DNA of 64,000 bases from Chryseobacterium gleum (GCA_945888625.1 CAMDAH010000005.1:62001-126000), one strand, 5' to 3'. Positions 55,245 to 63,955 are shown, counted from the stretch's first letter. Numbers and translations are program-made. The notes: a model not told the origin generated them from the sequence alone.

Positions 55245-55860
55245 TGGTTTGAATTTTATTGATTACAGCCATTGCGTGAACAAGGAACATTTTACCACTT
55301 GAAATCTCTTGACATTCATACCTCGTTCGCCTTTTGCTTAATTTAACAAAATTACGATTGTTTAAGGAAAAGTTAGTGTTTTTAGGAATTTCCTCTAGTC
55401 TTAATGCCGTTGTGGGCGCATTATAACGATACAACACCCTACTTAAATTTATATCTGAACAAGAAGAGGCCTTGGTATTTACCATCGAAGCCAACAAAGC
55501 CGACTCAATATCCTTGGGTAAATCGCCGCTATTAATAACAGGTAAAAGTAATAACCTGAAGGCGGTTTTCCATTCTATGCCGTGCGGTAAAACTTTGTTG
55601 CCATACTTTTGGTAAGTGTGATAATGGGCAAATTCATGCAAGGACGTAACCAAAAAAGAAAATGGATTTAAATCAGCGTTAACCGTTATAATTGGCAATT
55701 TGAGTGAATCACCTGTTCTAAAATCCCCCAGTTTTGTTTTTCTGCTTTTTACCACTTTGAAACGCACTTTTGATTCTAGTAAAAGATCCGCCAACATCGC
55801 CGAAAAAGCCAAGGGAACGTACTTATCAAATACCTTAATGAATTGGTCTCGCTTAGTCAT
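55234..55860 (-). CDS. SprT-like zinc metallopeptidase-domain protein
   Basis: A 208 aa protein with HEFAH at 75-79 and a third possible zinc ligand His93 in PHGIEWKTAF, the SprT/Spartan core. Proteins of this family may cut DNA-protein crosslinks in eukaryotes; the bacterial role is less clear. No zinc-ribbon cysteines are visible in the C-terminal part (RYECQEISSGKMFLVH has one Cys). First gene of a minus-strand operon with manC and dus. Confidence 0.82.
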   Translation of the reverse strand: MTKRDQFIKVFDKYVPLAFSAMLADLLLESKVRFKVVKSRKTKLGDFRTGDSLKLPIITVNADLNPFSFLVTSLHEFAHYHTYQKYGNKVLPHGIEWKTAFRLLLLPVINSGDLPKDIESALLASMVNTKASSCSDINLSRVLYRYNAPTTALRLEEIPKNTNFSLNNRNFVKLSKRRTRYECQEISSGKMFLVHAMAVINKIQTNGE

Positions 55861-55939
55861 TCGTAGAATATCTATGTAAAGTTAAACACAACTTTATACT
55901 GTTTTAATTAAGCTGTAAATTTATCCTTAATTTAGCACA

Positions 55940-56680
55940 ATGAAATCAATAGCATCAATAGGAAAGTATTTTTTAATGCTTCGAAGTGTATTTAAAAAGC
56001 CAAAAAAATGGTCAATTTTTTGGGTTAGCTTATTGAATGAAATTCAATTAATCGGTGTTAACTCAATTCCTATTGTTATTCTGATGTCGGCATTTATGGG
56101 TGGCGTAATCTCCCTGCAAACTGCCTCCAACATGGATAGCCCACTTTTACCGGCCTACACGGTAGGGTACATCACCCAATCGAGTACTATTCTGGAATTT
56201 TCTCCAACCATAATTTCACTCATACTCGCCGGAAAAATAGGATCAAACGTTGCCTCTGAAATTGGCACGATGCGCATAACTGAACAAATTGACGCTTTGG
56301 AAATCATGGGAGTGAATTCCTTGAATCACTTGATTTTCCCGAAAATAATTGCAGCAATCCTCTTTTTTCCTGTATTGGTTGTATTCTCTATGTTCATGAG
56401 TTTACTTGGAGGCTACCTCACCCTAATTATATCTGGATTAACAAGTACAGAAACTTACGTTATGGGGATTCGCTCATTCTTTGAAGTTGGGAATGTGTAT
56501 TACGCGCTAACAAAAACAGTGGTTTTTGGATTTTTAATCGTTTCTGTATCCTCCTTTTTTGGTTACTATGTGAAAGGTGGCGCATTAGATGTTGGTCACA
56601 CGTCGACAAAAGCCGTTGTAGCGAGTAGCATTTCCATTTTAATTGCGAATTTCTTATTGACACAAATGATTTTATTGTAA
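55940..56680 (+). CDS. mlaE: MlaE-family ABC permease
   Basis: A 246 aa inner-membrane permease of the Mla phospholipid transport system. The characteristic IVILMSAFMGGVISLQTA and the long segment GKIGSNVASEIGTMRITEQI with five to six helices define the MlaE fold. Its stop shares a base with the mlaF start (TAATG, 56678-56682), so the two are translated together. mlaD-like substrate-binding genes are not in the window. Predicted to move phospholipids between inner and outer membrane. Confidence 0.92.
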   Translation: MKSIASIGKYFLMLRSVFKKPKKWSIFWVSLLNEIQLIGVNSIPIVILMSAFMGGVISLQTASNMDSPLLPAYTVGYITQSSTILEFSPTIISLILAGKIGSNVASEIGTMRITEQIDALEIMGVNSLNHLIFPKIIAAILFFPVLVVFSMFMSLLGGYLTLIISGLTSTETYVMGIRSFFEVGNVYYALTKTVVFGFLIVSVSSFFGYYVKGGALDVGHTSTKAVVASSISILIANFLLTQMILL

Positions 56681-57444
56681 TGATAGAGGTAAAAAACATC
56701 AATAAATCATTCAAAGAACAGCAGGTTCTTTTTGACATATCTTCCCAATTTGTACAAGGAAAGGTCAATCTGATAATTGGCCAATCAGGACAAGGAAAGT
56801 CAGTTTTAGCCAAGTGCATGGTTGGCTTACACGAAATCGATGCGGGTGAGATTTTATTTAATGGCCAAAACTTTACGGCGATGGACCAAGACGAAAAAGC
56901 GTTAATAAGACAACAAGTTGGCATGCTGTTTCAAGGTGCCGCTCTTTTTGACTCGTTAACCGTCGAACAAAATGTCATGTTTCCACTGTCGATGTTCACC
57001 ACGATGACTAAAAAAGAAATGCAAATACGTGCAGACTTTTGCCTCGAAAGAGTAAATCTTACCGGAAAAAATACCCTTTATCCATCCGAGTGCTCAGGAG
57101 GAATGCAAAAAAGAGTCGGCATTGCACGAGCTATTTCCATGAATCCTAAATACCTGTTTTGTGATGAACCCAATTCGGGACTAGATCCCATAACAGCAAT
57201 CCGAATAGACGCACTGATAAAAGATATCACGTATGACTTTGGCATAACAACTGTGGTGATTACCCACGATATGAACAGTGTAATAGAAATTGGCGATCAT
57301 ATCCTTTTTATTTACAAAGGAAAAAATTGGTGGGAAGGCGATAAAAATTCCATTTTGCGAACGGATAATAGTGAAGTAAATAGTTTTGTTTACGCATCCG
57401 ACTTCATGAAAGAAATCAAAGCAAACTTGCAAGGAAAAAAATAG
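56680..57444 (+). CDS. mlaF: MlaF-family ABC transporter ATP-binding protein
   Basis: The ATPase of the Mla system, 254 aa. Walker A GQSGQGKS (34-41), Q-loop GMLFQGAALFDSLTVEQNV, signature ECSGGMQKRVGIARA and Walker B LFCDEPNSGLDP are intact, and the AALFDSLTVEQNV motif is typical of MlaF rather than other ATPases. The start overlaps mlaE by one base. A tRNA-Leu gene with its own promoter follows. Confidence 0.92.
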   Translation: MIEVKNINKSFKEQQVLFDISSQFVQGKVNLIIGQSGQGKSVLAKCMVGLHEIDAGEILFNGQNFTAMDQDEKALIRQQVGMLFQGAALFDSLTVEQNVMFPLSMFTTMTKKEMQIRADFCLERVNLTGKNTLYPSECSGGMQKRVGIARAISMNPKYLFCDEPNSGLDPITAIRIDALIKDITYDFGITTVVITHDMNSVIEIGDHILFIYKGKNWWEGDKNSILRTDNSEVNSFVYASDFMKEIKANLQGKK

Positions 57445-57461
57445 GTTCTCGCTTAAGTTAC

Positions 57462-57491
57462 TTGCGTTTTTTAAAAATAGCACTATCTTTG
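57462..57491 (+). promoter_or_regulatory. Promoter of tRNA-Leu, full -33/-7 match
   Basis: TTG (57462-57464), 19 bases, then TATCTTTG (57484-57491): both Bacteroidota elements with canonical spacing. It is about 65 bases before the tRNA. Confidence 0.7.
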
Positions 57492-57556
57492 CTATCCGAA
57501 AGAATAAAATAATTTAATTTAACTTCGACTTAGGTTATTTTTATACTTATTTTATT

Positions 57557-57638
57557 GCGGATGTGGTGAAATTGGTAGACACGCCAGACTTAGGATCTGG
57601 TGCCGAGAGGTATGCGGGTTCGAGTCCCTCCATCCGCA
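57557..57638 (+). tRNA. tRNA-Leu (anticodon TAG)
   Basis: An 82-base class II tRNA. The acceptor stem GCGGATG pairs with CATCCGC at 57631-57637, the anticodon stem CCAGA/TCTGG encloses the loop CTTAGGA with anticodon TAG (reads CUN codons), and a long variable arm (GCCGAGAGGTATGC region) is present, as expected for leucine. The T-loop GGTTCGAGTCC is canonical. The final CCA is not encoded. A terminator hairpin follows within ten bases. Confidence 0.95.
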
Positions 57639-57646
57639 CAATAATT

Positions 57647-57676
57647 GGCCTCTTCTCACGATAGAGGCCTTTTTTA
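57647..57676 (+). terminator. Terminator after tRNA-Leu
   Basis: GGCCTCT and AGAGGCC form a seven-base stem around TCTCACGAT, followed by T7. It ends the tRNA transcript ahead of tig. Confidence 0.85.
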
Positions 57677-57698
57677 TTTAATGTAAACGAAACCTAAA

Positions 57699-59051
57699 AT
57701 GATAGTTGTAAAAGAAAATGTTGACGCGTTAAATGCTGATTTAATTGTAAAAATTTCGCGAGAAGATTACGCCAACAAAGTAAAAAATGGCTTAGAGAAA
57801 TACCGAAAAACAGCAAAAATACCAGGGTTTAGACCGGGAAATGTTCCCATGGGGATAATTGAAAAACAATATGGAAAAGCCTTATTAGCGGAAGAATTAA
57901 ATAAATTAGCCAACGAAGGCATCTATAATTTTATTACCGAAAATAAAATTGACATCTTAGGAAACCCTATTCCGAAAGAAAACACAGAAACAAAAGGCGA
58001 TTTCAATGCCCCAAGTGACTTTGAATTTACTTTCGAAATTGGGCTCTCCCCTTCCATTGACCTTTCGAAAGCCATGAATGGAAGATACGATTATACCACC
58101 ATTAAAGTAGATGAAAAAATAATCAATCAACAAATTAATGATTTAAGACGGCGTTACGGCAAATTAATATCCTCAGAAATCGCTGGCGACAAAGACATGA
58201 TTTTAGGTACTTTTCAAGAAATCAATGCCGATGGATCACTACGAGCCGAAGGAATTGTAAATTCAACGACCATTTCACTTGAATTTCTTAACAACGCCTC
58301 TGTCAGTGAATTGCTTGTGGGAAAAAAAGTAAATGAAACATTCAAATTAGCTCCATCGCTTGTGGCAAAAGACACAAAAGACTTAGCCAGTTTACTATCC
58401 ATTTCCGAAGAAGCAGCTAATGAAGTATCTGAAAATTTTAACTTTACTATCACCGAAATTAAACAAATGGCTATGGCCGATTTGAATGAGGAACTGTACG
58501 CCAAACTTTTCCAAGAAGGCGAGGTGGATTCGGAGGAAACGTTGCGTCTGCGTGTAAAAAAAGACATGGAGCAATTATTTTTAAAGGATGCTGATAAACT
58601 ATTAACACGCTCTGTTTTCAATTCCATTATGGAACAAACGACTGTCGAGTTTCCAGCTGCTTTTTTAAAGCGTTGGATTCGGATGACAAACGAAAAGCCC
58701 GTAACAGAGGAAGACATTGATCTCGAGTTTGATGCGTATCTAAAATCACTAAAATGGCAATTGATTCAAACGAAAATTTTCAAAGACAACAACATCAAAT
58801 TGGATCAGCAGGAAGTTATTGACCACACGAAAAACTTACTGATTGGTAACTACGCTCAATATGGTATTCCCGCACCTGATGATAACGAATTAATGGAAAC
58901 TGTTATTCGCCTACTTAAAGACAAGGAACAAGCAAACGGCATTTATGACCAACTTGCAGAGCAAAAGTTAACCGATTTTTTTAAATCAATGGTGAGTCTT
59001 GATGCAAAATCCGTTAGCTACGATGAATTTGTTGAACTGGCGGGAAAATAA
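57699..59051 (+). CDS. tig: Trigger factor chaperone
   Basis: Ribosome-bound folding chaperone, 450 aa. The ribosome-docking motif IPGFRPGNVPMGIIEKQYGK (39-58) is the Bacteroidota form of GFRxGxxP. A divergent FKBP-like domain spans about 155-240, and the rest is the helical substrate-binding part. The start lies 22 bases after the tRNA terminator. Confidence 0.92.
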   Translation: MIVVKENVDALNADLIVKISREDYANKVKNGLEKYRKTAKIPGFRPGNVPMGIIEKQYGKALLAEELNKLANEGIYNFITENKIDILGNPIPKENTETKGDFNAPSDFEFTFEIGLSPSIDLSKAMNGRYDYTTIKVDEKIINQQINDLRRRYGKLISSEIAGDKDMILGTFQEINADGSLRAEGIVNSTTISLEFLNNASVSELLVGKKVNETFKLAPSLVAKDTKDLASLLSISEEAANEVSENFNFTITEIKQMAMADLNEELYAKLFQEGEVDSEETLRLRVKKDMEQLFLKDADKLLTRSVFNSIMEQTTVEFPAAFLKRWIRMTNEKPVTEEDIDLEFDAYLKSLKWQLIQTKIFKDNNIKLDQQEVIDHTKNLLIGNYAQYGIPAPDDNELMETVIRLLKDKEQANGIYDQLAEQKLTDFFKSMVSLDAKSVSYDEFVELAGK

Positions 59052-59067
59052 GCGGACTACTACTTGT

Positions 59068-59991
59068 TTATTTCCAACCTAAAACATCAAATTTCTTTTG
59101 TTTACTAACGGAACCAAATTGTTTTTGAACATCTAACGACAACATGTTGAGTGCTTTCAATTTCATGGATCTACTTGGGAATACAGCTATAATTTCGCGA
59201 GCTGGTGCCCCAAAACTCGACTTAACTTGAATCACCGACTTTTTTCTCTTTGCTGAAATGGGTAGGTTCTCAGGGATGAGCGTATATCCTCCCTCATTAT
59301 CCACCATTTCCATAAGTAATTTTAGGTTTCCCCCTTGGTAATTCCATTTTCCCTCTTTTTGACTATCATTTAACTGACAAAACTGAATCATTTGCGTGCG
59401 CAAACAATTTCCTTTTGAAAGGAGCCAAGGATGAAATTGCTGCAACTCACCAATCGTGATCTGTTTTTTCTTGTGGGATGGACAATAAATCAAAATCTCC
59501 TCTACAAATAAGTCCGTCGTTTTAAAATTTATTGAAGCGTGCGGACCTGCAAAAATTGCAATGTCAATTTCATTTTTTGCTAACTTATCCAATAACACCT
59601 CCGTCGTTAACTCCTCAATAGCTATTTTCACCTCCCCCATAGTGGTGCGCCAACGACTAAACATTTTAGGAATCAAGTAAGCTGCTACGGTAGGAATGAC
59701 TCCAAGTCTAATCTCTTCCTTATAATTATCTTGGTAGCTGCTTTTTAATACCTTCAAGCGATCATTTTCGATTAACACACCCCTTATGATCTCAACGACC
59801 TCACTTCCAAATACGGTCAAACAAACCGGATTAAAAGTCCTATCAAATATCGGCTTGCCGAGCAGTTCCTCTGCTTTTTTGATTTGCATAGACAAGGTCG
59901 GTTGGGAAACAAAACACCTTTCGCTCGCCCTTTGAAAGTGTAATTCTTCACTCAACGCAATAATATATTGCATTTGTTGTATTGAAATCAT
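59068..59991 (-). CDS. oxyR: LysR-family peroxide sensor OxyR
   Basis: A 307 aa LysR regulator that senses hydrogen peroxide. The N-terminal helix-turn-helix is at about 16-45 (HFQRASERCFVSQPTLSMQI). Cys196 and Cys205 in GNCLRTQMIQFCQ align with Cys199 and Cys208 of E. coli OxyR, with the same spacing, so a disulfide switch is likely. It is divergent from peroxiredoxin, with a palindrome between. Confidence 0.92.
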   Translation of the reverse strand: MISIQQMQYIIALSEELHFQRASERCFVSQPTLSMQIKKAEELLGKPIFDRTFNPVCLTVFGSEVVEIIRGVLIENDRLKVLKSSYQDNYKEEIRLGVIPTVAAYLIPKMFSRWRTTMGEVKIAIEELTTEVLLDKLAKNEIDIAIFAGPHASINFKTTDLFVEEILIYCPSHKKKQITIGELQQFHPWLLSKGNCLRTQMIQFCQLNDSQKEGKWNYQGGNLKLLMEMVDNEGGYTLIPENLPISAKRKKSVIQVKSSFGAPAREIIAVFPSRSMKLKALNMLSLDVQKQFGSVSKQKKFDVLGWK

Positions 59992-60013
59992 ATAAGTTAA
60001 ATTTATGTAAATA

Positions 60014-60035
60014 TAGTTTTAATTGATAAAAACTA
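60014..60035. promoter_or_regulatory. Probable OxyR operator between oxyR and the peroxiredoxin gene
   Basis: TAGTTTT-N8-AAAACTA is a perfect seven-base inverted repeat with the T-N-A symmetry expected for LysR-type sites. It lies between the oxyR start and the peroxiredoxin -7 element (60050-60057), covering the -33 region. Assignment to OxyR is an inference from position. Confidence 0.5.
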
Positions 60036-60049
60036 ACAGCTTTCTATGT

Positions 60050-60057
60050 TAACTTTG
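60050..60057 (+). promoter_or_regulatory. Candidate -7 element of the peroxiredoxin operon
   Basis: TAACTTTG is an exact TAnnTTTG match, 27 bases before the peroxiredoxin ATG. A TTG (60023-60025) lies 24 bases upstream, inside the palindrome. Confidence 0.5.
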
Positions 60058-60084
60058 TATCCTAAACAATTTAAAATTAACATT

Positions 60085-60711
60085 ATGACAACACTAGTAG
60101 GAAAAACATTCCCTGACATCACTGTTAAAGCAATCGATGAAATGGGCGATTCATTTATGATCAATGTATTGGATCAAGCGCTTGAAAACAAAAAGAAAGT
60201 ACTTCTTTTTTGGTACCCAAAGGATTTTACGTTTGTTTGTCCAACAGAAATACATGCTTTTCAAGAAATTGCAGAAGAGTTAGAAAAACGAAATACAATA
60301 CTAATTGGTGCTTCTTGCGATACAGCGGAAGTGCATTTTGCTTGGTTAAATACAGCAAAAGACAACGGAGGAATTGAAGGAGTTAAATTTCCATTAATTG
60401 CCGATTCTACTCGTGTTTTAGCGTATGAGCTAGGCATTTTAGATTATGATATGTTCGACGAGGAAGATGAATCAGATGGGGATAATGTTCCTTACCGAGC
60501 AACCTATTTAATTGATGAGGAAGGTCAGGTTTTTCACGAGTCTGTCAATCATTTTCCAATTGGTAGAAACGTGCAAGAGTACATCCGTATGATTGATGCC
60601 TTTACACATGTTCAAAAGCATGGCGAAGTTTGTCCAGCCAATTGGGAAGCTGGAAAAGACGCTATGTCAGCATCTCGCGAAGGAGTAGCCGACTATTTAA
60701 GTAAAAATTAA
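60085..60711 (+). CDS. 2-Cys peroxiredoxin (AhpC/Prx1 type)
   Basis: Reduces hydrogen peroxide and organic peroxides. Peroxidatic Cys52 in DFTFVCPTE and resolving Cys183 in GEVCPANWEAG are both present, so it is a typical 2-Cys enzyme of 208 aa. ATG 60085 is chosen because it places the conserved TLVGKTFPD at the N-terminus; the upstream frame is unlikely. Thioredoxin follows two bases after the stop, a plausible reductant. OxyR is divergent. Confidence 0.93.
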   Translation: MTTLVGKTFPDITVKAIDEMGDSFMINVLDQALENKKKVLLFWYPKDFTFVCPTEIHAFQEIAEELEKRNTILIGASCDTAEVHFAWLNTAKDNGGIEGVKFPLIADSTRVLAYELGILDYDMFDEEDESDGDNVPYRATYLIDEEGQVFHESVNHFPIGRNVQEYIRMIDAFTHVQKHGEVCPANWEAGKDAMSASREGVADYLSKN

Positions 60712-60713
60712 CT

Positions 60714-61028
60714 ATGTATTCAGAATTAAACGAGGATAACCTTCAAGAAATCTTAGCGATCAATAACAAGGTAATGATTCAGTACGGCGCCACTTGGTGT
60801 GGAAATTGCAAAATTACCAAGCCAAAATTTAAACGTTTGGCAGAAAGCAATGAGGAAATCGCCTTTTATTATGTTGATGCCGAGAAATTCCCTTCTTCAC
60901 GCCAGTTTGCCAATGTGAGTAATTTGCCCACTTTTGCGGCATTTCAAGGTGGTGAGCTAGTAAAAGAAGCGCAAGGAAATAAAATAGAAATTATACAAGA
61001 AGTATTAGATGCGCTTACCAGTAATTAA
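60714..61028 (+). CDS. Thioredoxin-family protein
   Basis: A 104 aa thioredoxin fold protein with active site WCGNC (28-32; Gly-Asn between the cysteines rather than Gly-Pro), cis-Pro region NLPTFAAFQGG and no signal peptide, so cytoplasmic. It could reduce the adjacent peroxiredoxin. Two bases separate it from that gene and its 3' end overlaps the next gene by 20 bases, so translation is coupled. Confidence 0.9.
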   Translation: MYSELNEDNLQEILAINNKVMIQYGATWCGNCKITKPKFKRLAESNEEIAFYYVDAEKFPSSRQFANVSNLPTFAAFQGGELVKEAQGNKIEIIQEVLDALTSN

Positions 61029-61266
61029 ACACGTACTTAGTTTTATTGAAGCTAATGACGAAGACTATTTAATAGAAACGATGGAAACCCTGGAGAATTT
61101 AATTGATTCTCCAGGATTAAAAGACGAAGAACTTGACGTTATCGGAGAATTGTTATCCAATTTTTCTGGGGCACTTGAAGTGCATAAAGCCATTCAAAAT
61201 GGAAAAGCCAAAAAAGAAGCTTTAAATGAATTCATGAAACGCGTAGTGGGATCGATTGACCAATAA
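61009..61266 (+). CDS. DUF6952-like small acidic protein
   Basis: An 85 aa acidic, helical protein with RLPVIKHVLSFIEANDEDYL near the start. I associate this with the Bacteroidota family DUF6952, which I recall beside thioredoxin/peroxiredoxin genes, without a known role. It has no Cys, so it is not itself redox-active through thiols. The 20-base overlap with thioredoxin puts it in the peroxide operon. Confidence 0.75.
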   Translation: MRLPVIKHVLSFIEANDEDYLIETMETLENLIDSPGLKDEELDVIGELLSNFSGALEVHKAIQNGKAKKEALNEFMKRVVGSIDQ

Positions 61267-61277
61267 GTCATTTTTCT

Positions 61278-61439
61278 TTACTTATCGTCTTGCTTTGGAT
61301 GCTTTTCTTTTCGTTTGTATGTTTTTTTAGTTTCTTCCGATCGCTGCACAAATCGTCCGTCAAAAAAGCCCTGTTCCACTTGCTTTTCTCTTTGCTTTCC
61401 GACGGTCATTTTATGCAGCTTATCTTTAGGCGTTTTCAT
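61278..61439 (-). CDS. Very small basic protein (53 aa), unknown function
   Basis: An unlisted open frame from ATG 61439 to TAA 61278. The product is highly charged: MKTPKDKLHKMTVGKQREKQ at its start, one short hydrophobic stretch GFFDGRFV, then a Lys/Arg-rich tail ending KHPKQDDK. It fills the gap between the DUF6952-like gene and a T9SS gene and starts 27 bases after the latter's stop. Its composition suggests nucleic-acid or ribosome binding, but there is no family match I know. No ribosome-binding site, as is usual here. Confidence 0.5.
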   Translation of the reverse strand: MKTPKDKLHKMTVGKQREKQVEQGFFDGRFVQRSEETKKTYKRKEKHPKQDDK

Positions 61440-61465
61440 TAACTATAATTGCTTAGCTGATGTGT

Positions 61466-63322
61466 TTATTTCTTACTAAACTTAAGCGAACACAAACCAT
61501 CACTAGTTAGTATTTTGACAGTGTACAATCCCGTAGCCAATTCAGTAACAGCTAATTGCTCAGTTACAAGACCACACAATCCTGTAAAGACTTCGAATTT
61601 AACCATGGCCCCAAGATTGTCATAAATATACACAGCCGCTTCATTTGCAGCAGTTAGTGCCATCTTAATAGTTAATACATCACCTGTTGGATTGGGATAG
61701 ACAATAGAAGGTACTGTAGCGTTCGTCTCATCAAGGGCAGTATTTGGATTAAAGTTTAAACGCACCCATGGAGTTGTTGACAAATAATACCATTGTTGAT
61801 CAGGATAATCGAATAAAAATGATGTTTGAGGTTTAGAAGCTCCGGCATTAACAACACTCAATCCTGTTCCTGTTGAACCAACAGCCGCCAAATAGGTGGT
61901 ATTCGGTTGCAAGACTATAGGCACAGTTAAATACATTGTCTTATCCGTATTTAAGTCTGACAAAGTGACTGCAATGGGTGCTGATTCAGATTCAAAAATA
62001 AAATCTCCTCCGTTCTGACCAATCGAATAAAGTTTAACAAAAACTTCGGTTCCGATTACAGTTCCGTCATGAGCACCTAATAATCTAACATCGATTGCCT
62101 TGAGTTCTTGAGCATTCCAAATATCGAAAAAGTTTCCCGCCTCAAAGCCATCAAATCCGTTTGAGGTTGAACCTGCTGGATTTCCGTTGTCTCTTGCATA
62201 AATATAATTAGTAACCGTAAAATTAGTATTAGCAATAGAATTATTTGTTGGAACATCGTCTATTGAGTCAGATGACAAGGTATGAACTACCCCATAATTT
62301 CCAATTCCTGAGGGAGTAAATTGATTTGTTACTGTCAAGGTAACTGTATCTAAAGACGTAATGTTGAAGCTCGCACTCGATGCAGCGAAAGCACCCGAAT
62401 TAACATCAATGTCATAACTAGAGGCCGGCTGCGAATTAATCCCCGCATTAAAAGCCTTAATTTCAAAATCAATAGGGGCTGTTTGAGTAACTGGTATTTG
62501 GTAATAATTTAATCCATACGTCCATAAAAATGGCCATCCAGAATTAGGATTTGGCGTTCCCCAATATTTGCTGATTACAGTTAAATCATTAGTAGGATTA
62601 GTAACAACTTTTAAATTGTCAATGTACCATCCATAAGTAATCCACGAATTAAGATTGCCCGGTGGATTGGGCAGATTCGTTGTCCATCGAAATCGAATCC
62701 AGACATTAGTTGGGTTTGCAGGCAAGACAGTGGATAAATTTACTTTTTTTATGTCTGGATTAGGATAGGCCGAACCGCCCGAGACAGATAAAAGTGGTTT
62801 ATCCAAATTATTCCCTACAGATACCCAAGTTGAGCCGTTCGTACTAATTTGTATTTCTTGTAAATCATTATATCTAGCCCCATACTGCTCAAATTCCAAA
62901 CTTACATGATTGGTCCCTCCCAATGCAGCTATATTAATGGGAGTTGATGTTGTAAGCGTATAAGTTACTTCTGTTGCTTGTGTTCCCGGATTTGGAAATG
63001 GATTTCCGTTTGTAATTTCCGCATAATTTCCCCCTCCTGTGGAACTGATTCCCGTTGCAAAATACCAACTATCATTTGTGCTATTTATATTCCAACCATA
63101 ACCTATTCCCACCTGACCGTTATTATCTATTGTCCAATCAGCTATGTTATCAAAACCATTAGACCACAATGTAACACCCAACGATTTAGCATTTGCCATT
63201 GGCTTTAACAGAGGCAAATTTTCACTAGTGGCTAATGAAGAAAAAGGAGGGATAAATGGCGCTTTTTGAGAAAAACAAATAGAAATAGAAATCAAAAAGA
63301 AGAATAGTAAGTTATTTTTCAT
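61466..63322 (-). CDS. Large secreted protein with T9SS type A sorting domain
   Basis: A 618 aa exported protein: signal peptide (1-18, ending ICFSQ), a jelly-roll-like domain (about 50-245, with LEFEQYGARYNDLQEIQIST and WYIDNLKVV), a middle region with repeated Ig-like segments (about 250-370), and a C-terminal T9SS domain (about 540-618: IVYPNPTGDVLTIKM). YIDNLKV is the last strand of carbohydrate-binding-type folds. No protease or hydrolase motif. Exported through T9SS, probably to the cell surface. Confidence 0.82.
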   Translation of the reverse strand: MKNNLLFFFLISISICFSQKAPFIPPFSSLATSENLPLLKPMANAKSLGVTLWSNGFDNIADWTIDNNGQVGIGYGWNINSTNDSWYFATGISSTGGGNYAEITNGNPFPNPGTQATEVTYTLTTSTPINIAALGGTNHVSLEFEQYGARYNDLQEIQISTNGSTWVSVGNNLDKPLLSVSGGSAYPNPDIKKVNLSTVLPANPTNVWIRFRWTTNLPNPPGNLNSWITYGWYIDNLKVVTNPTNDLTVISKYWGTPNPNSGWPFLWTYGLNYYQIPVTQTAPIDFEIKAFNAGINSQPASSYDIDVNSGAFAASSASFNITSLDTVTLTVTNQFTPSGIGNYGVVHTLSSDSIDDVPTNNSIANTNFTVTNYIYARDNGNPAGSTSNGFDGFEAGNFFDIWNAQELKAIDVRLLGAHDGTVIGTEVFVKLYSIGQNGGDFIFESESAPIAVTLSDLNTDKTMYLTVPIVLQPNTTYLAAVGSTGTGLSVVNAGASKPQTSFLFDYPDQQWYYLSTTPWVRLNFNPNTALDETNATVPSIVYPNPTGDVLTIKMALTAANEAAVYIYDNLGAMVKFEVFTGLCGLVTEQLAVTELATGLYTVKILTSDGLCSLKFSKK

Positions 63323-63426
63323 GCGATGTTATAAATAGTTCTAATAAAGATACCTATTTAACACCACAAAAAATAATTATTACTAAAAAATCAACTTTCT
63401 ATCGCATCCGATTTTAGCACTCATTT

Positions 63427-63445
63427 ATGATTACACTATAATCAT
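63427..63445. repeat. Seven-base inverted repeat in the 63.3-63.6 kb gap
   Basis: ATGATTA-CACTA-TAATCAT is a perfect palindrome with a five-base loop and no T-run. It is the only structure I see in the 303-base stretch 63323-63625, which otherwise has no gene, no promoter match and no RNA gene. It is about 110 bases upstream of the T9SS gene start on that strand, where a regulator could bind. Confidence 0.3.
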
Positions 63446-63625
63446 GTCTTTCCATAAAAATTTTACAATTTTTAATGCTGCTTTAATTTCCGTTTTAATG
63501 TTAAGAACTTTACCGAAGATTGCTTTCCTATGTGATTATTTCTTCCTTAACTAGTTCATTAAGAGTTGAAATGTAACCATCTGAATTTTATTTGCTTAAG
63601 AAGTAAACCACTAACTATTTTATTA

Positions 63626-63835
63626 ATGTGCAATAATAACTTATTTAGGATAGTAGTTACGGGACTTGTTATCGTTTTTCAGACGACATTTTTATTTTCT
63701 CAAATAATTGAAGATAGTGTTGAGTTTTATTTTGTAAGAATTTTAAATGATTATGGAAAAATGTTACATGATGGTATTAAGGATGTAACCGTTAATAAAA
63801 CGGCTAGCTTAGGTTGTGAACATCTCCAAAAATAA
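63626..63835 (+). CDS. Small possible secreted protein (69 aa)
   Basis: Starts at ATG 63626. The N-terminus LFRIVVTGLVIVFQTTFLFS followed by Q looks like a signal peptide with a Bacteroidota-style cleavage site; about 43 residues of mature protein follow, with one Cys. The frame is open further upstream (to 63566) without a convincing N-terminus. It may be a small secreted peptide or the truncated start of a lost gene; no family is recognised. A hairpin terminator begins at its stop codon, which supports a real transcript. Confidence 0.4.
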   Translation: MCNNNLFRIVVTGLVIVFQTTFLFSQIIEDSVEFYFVRILNDYGKMLHDGIKDVTVNKTASLGCEHLQK

Positions 63836-63865
63836 AAAATCCCCATCAATATAATGAGGATTTTT
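63835..63865. terminator. Bidirectional terminator between the small ORF and tRNA-Phe
   Basis: AAAAATCC and GGATTTTT form an eight-base stem around a 15-base loop. Reading right it ends in T5, and reading left a T-rich run follows, so it can terminate both the 69 aa gene and tRNA-Phe. Confidence 0.65.
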
Positions 63866-63866
63866 G

Positions 63867-63939
63867 TGGTACCTCCAGGAATCGAACCAGGGACACAAGG
63901 ATTTTCAGTCCTTTGCTCTACCAACTGAGCTAAGGTACC
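63867..63939 (-). tRNA. tRNA-Phe (anticodon GAA)
   Basis: A 73-base tRNA on the minus strand, not counting CCA. The acceptor stem GGTACCT/AGGTACC, D-stem region TTAGCTCAGTTGGTAGAGC, anticodon loop CTGAAAA (anticodon GAA) in the stem AAGGA/TCCTT, and T-loop GGTTCGATTCC are all canonical. CCA is not encoded; the base after the acceptor is A. A -33/-7 promoter lies upstream. Confidence 0.95.
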
Positions 63940-63955
63940 AGCCTAATTGTGGGTG

